Shown here one piece after another: positions 43,519 to 51,192 of a DNA stretch of 64,000 nucleotides. The position numbers and the translations under genes were made by a program. Where the stretch lies: positions 62,001 through 126,000 of the forward strand of contig NZ_BCVI01000029.1 of NCBI RefSeq assembly GCF_001591665.1, written 5' to 3'. How positions within the stretch are numbered: position 1 is the stretch's first letter; every line of letters starts with the position of its first letter. The notes beneath the pieces are model-generated. The model was not told the DNA's origin and made no database searches. It saw nothing but the letters and a program-made list of their open reading frames with translations. The DNA is from Neobacillus soli NBRC 102451 (GTDB lineage: Bacteria; Bacillota; Bacilli; Bacillales; Cytobacillaceae).

Positions 43519-44643
43519 TTAACGGAAGTCCGCTTTAAATTCACCAGTAATTTTTTGGTGGCCGTTGTTTTCTTCAAAGGATTGCTCTTGTTCTAAATCG
43601 AAACGGTTCATAATTGGTAAATCGTTGACTGAGAAGAGGTAAGAGTCTTCTGATGCAAAGTGTTCATACCAAGCCCAGTTTGGAACAACGAAGTAATCGC
43701 CTTTTTTCCAATCGAAGCGAATGCCATTAATGACTGTGTGACCTGAACCTTTGTGTACTTGGTAAACCGTCGAGTGAGTATGGCGTAATGCCTTTGTTTG
43801 GAAACCGTGTGGTAAATGCTGCATTCTCGTGCCTAGCGTCGGGTTAGCCGATTTACCTGTAGATGGGTTAATGTAATCAACTGCAAACCCATGGTGTGGA
43901 TTTGGATCAAATTCCATTAAGCCTTTAATACCTTTTACAGTAAGATCCCATTTATAATTAGCAAGTGGAGCCACTGTGAATTTTTCATCACCAACAGGAC
44001 GAACCATGCCGCCGCGATAACGGATCTCTGAAAAGTTATCTGGAATATCTGGTTGTTGTAAACCTTCTTCATAAGGTTCAAAGAAGGTACCGCCGATTGC
44101 GTAAAGTGTAGGAATATCTAAAGCGTCCATCCAATACATAGGCTCTGTACCTAAATGGGCATGTCCATGCCATAAGCCCTTTGGAGTAATTAAAAAGTCG
44201 CCTTCTTCCATGAAAATACGCTGACCCTGTACGATTGTGTAGGCACCTGAACCTTCAGAAATGAAGCGCAAAGCGCTTTGTGAGTGACGGTGAGATGGCG
44301 CTTTTTCACCAGGTAATAACATTTGAATAGCTGCATAAATCGTTTGCGTAGTAGATCCCCAGCCCCAGGGTTTACGATAAGTTAAGCCAGGATTTTGGAA
44401 ATAAATCGCACGACGTTCACCACCGCGATCTGGTGTGAAGATTTGCGCTGCTTCAGCCATTTTCTTTTTGAGTAATTCATCGCTCCAAAGATAAGCTTGT
44501 GCTTGAGGACTTGGCGTTTTGTGCATAATTGCAGGAATTGCTTCCCAAAGAGGTCCTAAGTTGTATTGTTGAATATCTTTTGTGTAATCGGTTACAATTG
44601 AACTTTTCATAAACTCTTGAACTTCTGGATTTACTTCAGCCAT
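43519..44643 (-). CDS. Gentisate 1,2-dioxygenase
   Basis: A 374-residue bicupin iron dioxygenase that opens the gentisate ring to maleylpyruvate. The first cupin carries the iron-ligand cluster HRHSQSALRFISEG and the matching GLWHGHAHLG. The second cupin has LRHTHSTVYQVHKGSG. The start ATG at 44643 (MAEVNPEV) follows AAGGAGA; the upstream in-frame codons are not conserved. It is in one operon with the fumarylacetoacetate-hydrolase-family gene upstream and diverges from a hydroxybenzoate monooxygenase. Confidence 0.9.
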   Translation of the reverse strand: MAEVNPEVQEFMKSSIVTDYTKDIQQYNLGPLWEAIPAIMHKTPSPQAQAYLWSDELLKKKMAEAAQIFTPDRGGERRAIYFQNPGLTYRKPWGWGSTTQTIYAAIQMLLPGEKAPSHRHSQSALRFISEGSGAYTIVQGQRIFMEEGDFLITPKGLWHGHAHLGTEPMYWMDALDIPTLYAIGGTFFEPYEEGLQQPDIPDNFSEIRYRGGMVRPVGDEKFTVAPLANYKWDLTVKGIKGLMEFDPNPHHGFAVDYINPSTGKSANPTLGTRMQHLPHGFQTKALRHTHSTVYQVHKGSGHTVINGIRFDWKKGDYFVVPNWAWYEHFASEDSYLFSVNDLPIMNRFDLEQEQSFEENNGHQKITGEFKADFR

Positions 44644-44722
44644 TTCACATTCTCCTTTATTATTCAAATTTTATAGAGAAGAGGGGAGCAGCGTTTGCTG
44701 CTAGACCCCTTGCAAATCTTAA

Positions 44723-45673
44723 TTAAACAGTAGCTAAGACTTCTGTTGACTTTACTTTATTTTCAAGCGCTCCAATTTGGTCGATCTCAATACGAACGAC
44801 GTCTCCATCTTTTAAAAATTTTGGTGGATTCATCGCAACTCCTACTCCCCCAGGTGTTCCAGTTAAGACCACATCCCCAGGCTCTAACGTCATTAAATTT
44901 GATAAGAAAGATACTAATTTTTGAACGGAGAATACAAGATTCGCAGTATTTGTTTTTTGACGTATTTCACCATTTACTTTTAGAACAACATCTAAGCCAG
45001 ATGGATTTTGTAATTCATCGGAAGTGACTAAGTAAGGTCCCATAGGTGCACTGCCATCTACTGTTTTTCCTTGTAACCATTGAAGCGTGCGTCGTTGAAT
45101 ATCACGATAGGTTACGTCATTTGTAATGGTATAACCTGCCACATAGTCTAATGCATCTTCTTCAGTAACATTGCGAGCTTGTTTGCCGACAACAAAAGTA
45201 AACTCTGCTTCATAGTCAAGTTGGTCAGAAATTGGATAGTGTGGAATATCGTCCTCTGGCCCTAGAATGGTATTGGCAAATTTCGCAAAAATAACTGGGT
45301 TCGATGGGATTTCACGACCCATTTCTAAAATGTGTTCTCGGTAGTTGTGACCCACACAAATAATTTTGCCTGGTCGCCCGACAGGTGCTTCTACCTTCAC
45401 TTCCTCGAGATTGTAAATCACTTTTTTATCAAAACTTTCAGGATTCGCTAAGATGAAATCGAGTGCCTTTTCTGCGAGAATTAGTGATTCTTTACCACCT
45501 TGGTATAACTCATCTGTATTATCTGGTACATAGGCTTTAGCGATTGCATCGTATCTGTATTTTCCTTCTGCTTTTAACTGTGCTTGGTAGGCGTAGTTTA
45601 AGTCGATTACTTGGTGATCAACGATTGCCCCTGCACGTGTATGGCCAGCGACAGTATAATTAATAAGTTTCAT
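44723..45673 (-). CDS. Fumarylacetoacetate hydrolase family protein (maleyl- or fumarylpyruvate hydrolase)
   Basis: A 316-residue FAH-family hydrolase. A regulatory N-terminal part of about 100 residues is followed by the catalytic domain with CVGHNYREHILEMG, metal ligands in DYEAEFTFVVGK (two Glu), and the DVVLTGTPGGVG motif. In gentisate breakdown this step gives pyruvate and fumarate or maleate. The ATG at 45673 follows AGGAGG; the long upstream extension to 45754 is not conserved. It is first in the operon with gentisate dioxygenase. Confidence 0.87.
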   Translation of the reverse strand: MKLINYTVAGHTRAGAIVDHQVIDLNYAYQAQLKAEGKYRYDAIAKAYVPDNTDELYQGGKESLILAEKALDFILANPESFDKKVIYNLEEVKVEAPVGRPGKIICVGHNYREHILEMGREIPSNPVIFAKFANTILGPEDDIPHYPISDQLDYEAEFTFVVGKQARNVTEEDALDYVAGYTITNDVTYRDIQRRTLQWLQGKTVDGSAPMGPYLVTSDELQNPSGLDVVLKVNGEIRQKTNTANLVFSVQKLVSFLSNLMTLEPGDVVLTGTPGGVGVAMNPPKFLKDGDVVRIEIDQIGALENKVKSTEVLATV

Positions 45674-45689
45674 TGTTGCCCTCCTTGTA

Positions 45690-45928
45690 TTCACTAATTG
45701 TGAAGCTCGTTCACTATTTATAAAAATATTAATGGATTTCAAAAATATTGTCAATATTATTTGTTTTCAGAAAAAGTAAGTTGAAGAGATTTATTTTGCG
45801 ACATTTAGAACGTATATAGCAAAAAAATGATTTGTAGAAATTTCTAAATTTTAAAACTTTTCTGTTGACGAAATGGTGAAAGGTGAGATAAAGTTTTCTT
45901 ATCGGGAACAGAGTTCACTATTTGTGGA
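45690..45928. promoter_or_regulatory. Shared operator repeats between divergent gentisate operons
   Basis: The palindrome TTCACTAATTGTGAA (45690-45704), the related TTCACTATTTATAAA (45710-45724) and TTCACTATTTGTGGA (45914-45928) flank both promoters of the 285-base intergenic region. Repeated TTCAC-N5-GTGAA suggests one regulator for both directions. No regulator gene is adjacent. Inference from sequence symmetry. Confidence 0.5.
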
Positions 45929-45958
45929 AGATTATAAATCAATTGGGAGGATTTTACA

Positions 45959-47152
45959 ATGGAAAATGTAAGCGATATTATTGTAGTAGGCGGAGGAATC
46001 GGTGGTTTAGCAATTGCTCTATCAATCCAAGAAACTGGTAAATCAGTAGCAATTTTTGAGCAAGCACCTGAATTTGGGGAAGTAGGTGCAGGGATTCAGT
46101 TAGCACCAAACGCATTAGAGGTTTTAGACCGTTTAGGCGTAAAGGAAGAAATTTTAAAGCATGCGGTATTACCAAAACGTCTTGTACTAAAAGATGCTTA
46201 TACGGCAAAAGAGTTAGCAACTCTTGATTTAGGGGAAGGGTTCCAAAAAGAATTCGGTCAGCCATATATCGTATTGCATCGCTCTGACTTACACAGAGTT
46301 CTTTATGAAGCATGTCAAAAACGTAGTAATGTCAAATTCTTTACAAACCAAACGATTCAAACGGCAGAACAAAAGGGTGATACGGTAACCATTGTCAACC
46401 AAAATGGTGAAACGTTTAGTGCAGAAGCTGTGATTGGTGCGGATGGAGTAAAATCAAATATGCGTAAGCTATTTATTGAAGATGAACCAGTAAACTCTGC
46501 GTATGTAGCTTACCGTGGAACAATTCCAATTGAAGAAGTGGCCAATAACTCAAACTTAGACTTAGATGATGTCATCATGTGGATTGGGCCAAACCTGCAC
46601 TTAGTACAATATCCAGTTCGTCGTGGAGAGCTTTACAACCAAGTAGTCGTATTTAAATCCTATGATGCTACTTTAGAGGACTGGGGAAATCCAGAAGAAC
46701 TGACACGTCGTTTTGAAAATACTCATCCAAAAGTACAAAACGCTTTATCTTACATTAACCGTCAATTCCGTTGGCAAATGTATGACCGTGAACCGATCGA
46801 TAATTGGACGAAAGGTAACATTACGCTATTAGGGGATTCTGGTCATGCTATGCTTCAATATTTAGCTCAAGGTGGTGTTCAAGCTTTCGAAGATGCGTTT
46901 GTATTAGGTGAGAAATTAAAAGAACATCATTCTTACGAAGAAGCATTTAAAGCCTACCAAGACATGCGAATTCCACGTTCTGCCATGGTACAAACGACAG
47001 CACGGAAATGGGGCGAAATTATTCACGCTGAAGATCCAACAACCCTTTCACTTCGCAACTTTATTTTCGAACAACACAAACCAACAGATTATAAGATTGT
47101 TGATTTCTTATATGGCTATTTCAAAAAAAATTACCAACATGTCGATTGCTAA
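45959..47152 (+). CDS. 3-Hydroxybenzoate 6-hydroxylase-like FAD monooxygenase
   Basis: A 397-residue class A flavoprotein hydroxylase. FAD motifs are DIIVVGGGIGGLAIALSIQ (residues 6-24), GADGVKS near 160, and LLGDSGHAMLQYLAQGGVQA near 295. It probably converts 3-hydroxybenzoate to gentisate, since gentisate dioxygenase and an FAH hydrolase are divergently transcribed next to it. Salicylate 5-hydroxylation is a less likely alternative. The ATG follows GGGAGG. A single gene, followed by structured DNA and a terminator. Confidence 0.85.
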   Translation: MENVSDIIVVGGGIGGLAIALSIQETGKSVAIFEQAPEFGEVGAGIQLAPNALEVLDRLGVKEEILKHAVLPKRLVLKDAYTAKELATLDLGEGFQKEFGQPYIVLHRSDLHRVLYEACQKRSNVKFFTNQTIQTAEQKGDTVTIVNQNGETFSAEAVIGADGVKSNMRKLFIEDEPVNSAYVAYRGTIPIEEVANNSNLDLDDVIMWIGPNLHLVQYPVRRGELYNQVVVFKSYDATLEDWGNPEELTRRFENTHPKVQNALSYINRQFRWQMYDREPIDNWTKGNITLLGDSGHAMLQYLAQGGVQAFEDAFVLGEKLKEHHSYEEAFKAYQDMRIPRSAMVQTTARKWGEIIHAEDPTTLSLRNFIFEQHKPTDYKIVDFLYGYFKKNYQHVDC

Positions 47153-47169
47153 TTAACAACTTGAAGTTA

Positions 47170-47260
47170 GAAAACTCGCTGACTGGCGAGCCCCTAAGGG
47201 CGAAGACAGAGGCGTAGTTGCACTTATGCCTGATAGGAAAGTTATACTTTCCTATCGGCC
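47170..47260. other. Structured intergenic element
   Basis: A GC-richer block than its surroundings with several nested inverted repeats: CGCTGACTGGCGAG, CCCCTAAGGGC, and GATAGGAAAG against CTTTCCTATC (47232-47256). It is not a simple terminator. I recall similar structured blocks near genes of Lysinibacillus-type genomes. No second copy is in this window. Confidence 0.45.
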
Positions 47261-47265
47261 AAATA

Positions 47266-47298
47266 AAAACGCGTTAGAGCTAACTCTAGCGCATTTTT
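47266..47298 (+). terminator. Terminator of the monooxygenase gene
   Basis: GCGTTAGAG and CTCTAGCGC arms around a 4-base loop, followed by ATTTTTATTC. Confidence 0.75.
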
Positions 47299-47357
47299 AT
47301 TCTCATTCTTATAAAACTATTTTCACTTAGGTGTGGACTGAAGGAAGGCGAATGATT

Positions 47358-47852
47358 ATGACGACAGCAGTACTGAATGAAAAATTGGAAGCTTTTAAAA
47401 AGAGTATAGATGAGATTGTTACGGTAGTGAAAAATACGGAAGAGGCGGCGCTTTTACTTAAGCCTTCTGAAAAAGAATGGTCCGCCATGCAAATTGTTTC
47501 TCATATTTTAGAAGCGGTAGAATTTTGGGTTGCAGATTTGGAAGCATTGCTAGTTGTTCCAGGTGCAAAATGGGGACGTAATCATGAACATGTGCGTCGT
47601 TTAGCTGCAGTAGATGAAACTGTTGTATCTCGAATGAAGAAAGATGTTGCCATAACTAAACTACGAAACTTAGTTCCGAAAGTAGGGGCAGCACTTGATA
47701 GAGTGAAAGAAGAGGATTTAGTAAAAACGGCTCCAAGTTATAATCCAAACTTTGACGGAAAACCATTATTATTTTTAGTCGACCATTTAATCGTTAAGCA
47801 CGTAACGGGTCATTACGGGCAAATTGTACGTCATTTAGAAAAAGTTCGATAA
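47358..47852 (+). CDS. DinB-fold protein, candidate maleylpyruvate isomerase
   Basis: A 164-residue four-helix DinB/YfiT-fold protein. The metal-binding histidine triad is visible: His49 in QIVSHILEAVEF and His148 and His152 in KHVTGHYGQI. The fold includes bacillithiol transferases and the mycothiol-dependent maleylpyruvate isomerase. Its position beside the hydroxybenzoate, gentisate and FAH genes, which lack an isomerase, suggests it isomerises maleylpyruvate with a thiol cofactor. The ATG at 47358 is 9 bases from AAGGAAGG; the one at 47352 is too close. A terminator lies between it and the monooxygenase gene. Confidence 0.8.
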   Translation: MTTAVLNEKLEAFKKSIDEIVTVVKNTEEAALLLKPSEKEWSAMQIVSHILEAVEFWVADLEALLVVPGAKWGRNHEHVRRLAAVDETVVSRMKKDVAITKLRNLVPKVGAALDRVKEEDLVKTAPSYNPNFDGKPLLFLVDHLIVKHVTGHYGQIVRHLEKVR

Positions 47853-47885
47853 GCAAAGACCTTTACAAAGGATAAAATGTGAGGA

Positions 47886-47941
47886 AAAGGGTCTGACCCC
47901 CACTGTAGTAAAGCGTTACTTCACTGGAGGTCAGACCCCAT
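47886..47941. repeat. Family B palindromic repeat, copy 3
   Basis: AGGGTCTGACCCCC and GGAGGTCAGACCCC arms enclose ACTGTAGTAAAGCGTTACTT. It follows the DinB gene by 34 bases. Confidence 0.75.
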
Positions 47942-48016
47942 AGTCCCCTAATTCATTAAAATGGTTAAAACCATCAAAGTTGTGGTAAACATACAAAAAG
48001 ATAGGAGATGAATCGG

Positions 48017-48355
48017 ATGGGTGAACAAAAACAAAGTTATTATGTTAATATTCAATCTCACGATATTCTAAGAGACCCTTTCGAAGGAGAATGGGATGTT
48101 AAAATTGAAGCTACAGAATCCCAACTAGCTGTTCTTGAACGACTTTTTGATCAAAATGACGAAACGGACTGGGAAAGCTTTTTTCGTGCACAATTTCCTT
48201 TTCTTGAATACCATCATCAGCCTCAAAATATGGAATATGACCAGCAAATGGTGCTGATCTATACCATGCTATTTTACCTAGGAGATGAAAAAGCCCGTGG
48301 ACATATTAGAGAAATGGGAATCTTAAATGAAGATATTCAAGATGACAGATTTTAA
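48017..48355 (+). CDS. Hypothetical soluble protein
   Basis: A 112-residue acidic protein (QSHDILRDPFEGEWDVKIEA, then LERLFDQNDETDWESFFRAQ and HHQPQNMEYDQQMVLIYTML). It is mostly helical, with no membrane segment or catalytic motif I can name. I recall similar Bacillus hypothetical proteins but no function. The ATG at 48017 is 9 bases from AGGAG; the ATG at 48008 touches the site. Confidence 0.65.
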   Translation: MGEQKQSYYVNIQSHDILRDPFEGEWDVKIEATESQLAVLERLFDQNDETDWESFFRAQFPFLEYHHQPQNMEYDQQMVLIYTMLFYLGDEKARGHIREMGILNEDIQDDRF

Positions 48356-48465
48356 ACTTGCGGCACCTTGAGATGAGATAGTTATTTTGAAATTGCAATT
48401 GGTTTATTTACCTACACCATGGGTATTACCTTTGCTATCACCCATCTTTAGGAGGTACCACAAGC

Positions 48466-49335
48466 ATGAACAATGAAAAATACCCAACTAAATTACCTGC
48501 ACAAGGACAAAAGCAACAACCTGGAATCGAGAAGGAAATGACACCTGCACCAAAGGCAATGAATTCAGAATACAAAGGAAGTGACAAACTAAAAGGCAAG
48601 AACGTGATTATAACCGGCGGAGATAGTGGAATAGGACGAGCTGTATCGATTGCATTTGCAAAAGAAGGAGCCAATATAGCGATTATTTACTTAAATGAAA
48701 GCAATGATGCGGAAGAAACAAAACACTTGGTGGAGGAAGAAAGTGTAAAGTGCCTGTTATTGTCTGGTGATATTGGTGATGAAGCCTTTTGTCAGGAAGC
48801 TGTTCAACAAACTGTCGATGAATTTGGCGGGCTTGATATACTGGTGAATAATGCTGGGGAACAACACCCTCAAGAAAGCATCCTTGACATTTCCACGGAG
48901 CAGCTAGAGCGGACCTTCCGAACAAATATTTTCTCGATATTCCATCTAACAAAAGCCGCTGTACCGCATCTTAAGGAGGGCAGTGCCATCATTAATACAA
49001 CATCGATTACAGCCTATAAAGGTAATCCAAAGTTAATCGATTATTCTTCCACAAAAGGTGCCATCACGTCCTTTACCCGCTCCCTTGCCATTCAGTTGGT
49101 AGAGAAGGGAATCAGGGTTAATGGAGTCGCTCCAGGACCTATTTGGACACCACTTATTCCCTCTACTTTTTCGGAAGAAGAAGTAAGTAAATTTGGGCAA
49201 AATTCCCCAATGAAGCGGCCAGGACAACCGGAAGAACTCGCGCCAGCTTATGTGTATCTCGCATCCAATATAGATTCGTCCTATGTAACAGGACAAATTC
49301 TGCATGTTAATGGCGGAACCATCGTAAATGGCTAA
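48466..49335 (+). CDS. SDR family oxidoreductase, general stress type (YdaD/YhdF-like)
   Basis: A 289-residue short-chain dehydrogenase with the long N-terminal extension typical of the YdaD/YhdF group (about 45 residues, including PGIEKEMTPAPKA). The NAD motif ITGGDSGIGRAV follows, NNAGEQHP, and the catalytic TTSITAYKGNPKLIDYSSTK places Ser, Tyr and Lys. Homologues are induced in general stress; the substrate is unknown. The ATG follows AGGAGG. Its stop overlaps the next frame by 8 bases. Confidence 0.85.
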   Translation: MNNEKYPTKLPAQGQKQQPGIEKEMTPAPKAMNSEYKGSDKLKGKNVIITGGDSGIGRAVSIAFAKEGANIAIIYLNESNDAEETKHLVEEESVKCLLLSGDIGDEAFCQEAVQQTVDEFGGLDILVNNAGEQHPQESILDISTEQLERTFRTNIFSIFHLTKAAVPHLKEGSAIINTTSITAYKGNPKLIDYSSTKGAITSFTRSLAIQLVEKGIRVNGVAPGPIWTPLIPSTFSEEEVSKFGQNSPMKRPGQPEELAPAYVYLASNIDSSYVTGQILHVNGGTIVNG

Positions 49336-49774
49336 ATTCATTGGTATCTGTCACTTTTTTATTGATCAAGCAGGGAAAGTAAATGTCATTATCGTGGAAG
49401 ACGACATTAGTCATGCAAACCTCCTGCAAACTGAATTAGAGGAAAATAACTTTTATGTAAAAGTATTTTCTAATGGGGAATCGGCGCTAGCAGCAGTCAG
49501 AGCAGATCGACCCGATGTCATCGTCCTTGACATCATGCTTGGTGAAAATGCCATGAACGGTTGGGACTTTATTAAACAGGTTAAGGAAATAGAGGAACTA
49601 AAAACAATTCCAATTCTTATTTCTTCTGCATTAGATGATAAGGAAAAGGGAAAAGCACTCGGGGCAAATGAGTATTTAATAAAGCCATATCAGCCAAGTA
49701 AACTTTCTAAAATTATTTTTCAAACATTATTGCTACAGGATCGGACTGGACAAATCCATATTCCGAGTGAGTAA
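49328..49774 (+). CDS. Single-domain response regulator
   Basis: A 148-residue CheY-like receiver. The acidic pocket is VEDD, the phosphorylated Asp lies in DVIVLDIML, the Ser in LISSA, and the Lys in LIKPYQP. There is no output domain, so it would act by binding a partner. The start at ATG 49328 lies inside the SDR gene (ATGGCTAA overlap), and its first 17 residues look unlike a receiver. It may be a truncated former multidomain protein. Codon use is like its neighbours. No sensor kinase is adjacent. Confidence 0.75.
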   Translation: MAKFIGICHFFIDQAGKVNVIIVEDDISHANLLQTELEENNFYVKVFSNGESALAAVRADRPDVIVLDIMLGENAMNGWDFIKQVKEIEELKTIPILISSALDDKEKGKALGANEYLIKPYQPSKLSKIIFQTLLLQDRTGQIHIPSE

Positions 49775-49804
49775 GCAATTGTCGGTGAAGGCTTTTTCAA
49801 CTGA

Positions 49805-49903
49805 CTTCGCGGCTGGGGCAGCAACGCCCAGCTGTTATCGCCGCCAGCATTGGTTCAGCAGATGAAAGAAGATGTCGAGAAAATGAATGATTTATATTCG
49901 TAA
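49805..49903 (+). pseudogene. C-terminal remnant of a WYL-domain regulator
   Basis: After an in-frame TGA, 32 codons read LRGWGSNAQLLSPPALVQQM and KEDVEKMNDLYS to TAA. This matches the C-terminal tail of WYL-domain transcriptional regulators (GWGSxVEVLxPxxL). The rest of the gene is missing. Confidence 0.55.
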
Positions 49904-49920
49904 GGGTGTGCCATTTAAAT

Positions 49921-50013
49921 GGACAAGGCTCTTCCGTAGAGAACGAGAGAATTGATCAGAAAGTAAAGGAACTATTAAAGAGTGACATGGTTAGAGAAAG
50001 GATTGTTAAATAA
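49921..50013 (+). pseudogene. Unidentified C-terminal fragment, possibly a glycosyltransferase tail
   Basis: Thirty codons read GQGSSVENERIDQKVKELLK and SDMVRERIVK before TAA. The pattern resembles the C-terminal helix of GT1 glycosyltransferases. There is no start or ribosome site. Assignment is tentative. Confidence 0.35.
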
Positions 50014-50028
50014 TTTTTTAAATGTGTG

Positions 50029-50060
50029 ACCGACATGATTATCATGTCGGTTGTTTTTTG
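50029..50060. terminator. Rho-independent terminator
   Basis: ACCGACATGA and TCATGTCGGT arms around TTA, followed by TGTTTTTTG. Confidence 0.75.
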
Positions 50061-50207
50061 TTAAGCGGTCTGCCCCTTTTTATGCGGTTTAATGGATAGC
50101 TTTCTTTTTTTGAAAAATAATTTCAAGTTCACCTTACCTTTTTGAACTTTTTTATTTATTTAAAAGGTAAGAGGCGGGTGACCCTAAAGTTTCAAGATAT
50201 CACTCGC

Positions 50208-51080
50208 CTATTCAAATAGTTCTTTGGTTATTTGAATAAATAATTGGACGACACGAGAGGCATCCTTTATGGAAGGTAAGCCTAAGGCGATATGTCTGAA
50301 ATTATTTGTTTCTAATGGCCGGATGTTCGATTTAGGAAAAGAAAGATTTTTCAATGAGAGCTCAGGCAGAATAAGCACCCCCAATCCTTCTTTTATCATA
50401 CCTAATGATGTATTTAGGTTAGATGTATTATATTTCTCATTTATAGGAATTTTTTGTTTCCTCATAAGGTCAATAATAGGTGCTTCATATCCCGCATTAG
50501 ATATTATAAGCGGCTCGTTTTCCAAATCCGATAAATGGACGGATTTATTGTTTAGTAAGGAATGACCATCGGGTAGCATAACAAGATAGCGATCCTTTAT
50601 AAGAGGAATCGTATTTAATTCATTACACGGAAGAACGACAAACCCGATATCTATTTCTCGGGCTGTTAACCAATCCTTGATTTCCTCTTGTGACCCCTCC
50701 TTAAAAGTCAGCGACACATTCGGTCGTTTTTGTTGAAAGGTACTGATAATTTTGGGTAAAAAATGAGCTGTTACACTTGGAAATGTGGCAATCCGAATGG
50801 TTCCGGTTATTAATCCTTTTTCCAGAGATACTTCTTGGTCAATCTTTTCAAGGCAATTCAGAATATTTCTTATTTGGAATAGAACCCGTTTCCCTATGTC
50901 CGTTACAATTAAATCTTTCCCCCGTTCCCGTACTAATAAAGTAACTCCTAACTCTGATTCTAAGGTGGCAATTGCATGGCTGACAGCAGGCTGAGACATA
51001 TGCAGTGTCTGAGCAGCTTTTGTGAAGCTTCCTTCATCAATAACCTTAATGAAGATTTCAAATTGAGTAATCGTTGGCAT
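50208..51080 (-). CDS. LysR family transcriptional regulator
   Basis: A 290-residue LysR-type regulator (CynR-like). The helix-turn-helix lies in FTKAAQTLHMSQPAVSHAIA (residues 19-38), and the effector domain starts near 90 (IRIATFPSVTAHFLPKII). It is divergent from an MFS transporter with a 112-base intergenic region containing a CAATATCGATATTG palindrome. It probably controls that transporter. Effector unknown. Confidence 0.88.
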   Translation of the reverse strand: MPTITQFEIFIKVIDEGSFTKAAQTLHMSQPAVSHAIATLESELGVTLLVRERGKDLIVTDIGKRVLFQIRNILNCLEKIDQEVSLEKGLITGTIRIATFPSVTAHFLPKIISTFQQKRPNVSLTFKEGSQEEIKDWLTAREIDIGFVVLPCNELNTIPLIKDRYLVMLPDGHSLLNNKSVHLSDLENEPLIISNAGYEAPIIDLMRKQKIPINEKYNTSNLNTSLGMIKEGLGVLILPELSLKNLSFPKSNIRPLETNNFRHIALGLPSIKDASRVVQLFIQITKELFE

Positions 51081-51125
51081 AACTAATTACTTATCTCCTT
51101 TATAAATAACATTCATTTTATTTAT

Positions 51126-51139
51126 CAATATCGATATTG
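51126..51139. promoter_or_regulatory. Palindrome CAATATCGATATTG between LysR and MFS genes
   Basis: A perfect 14-base palindrome midway between the divergent start codons at 51080 and 51193, a likely LysR binding site. Confidence 0.45.
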
Positions 51140-51192
51140 TAACATAAATAATATGTTCATCTTAAATAAATTGGAAAAAAGGGGATTAAATA

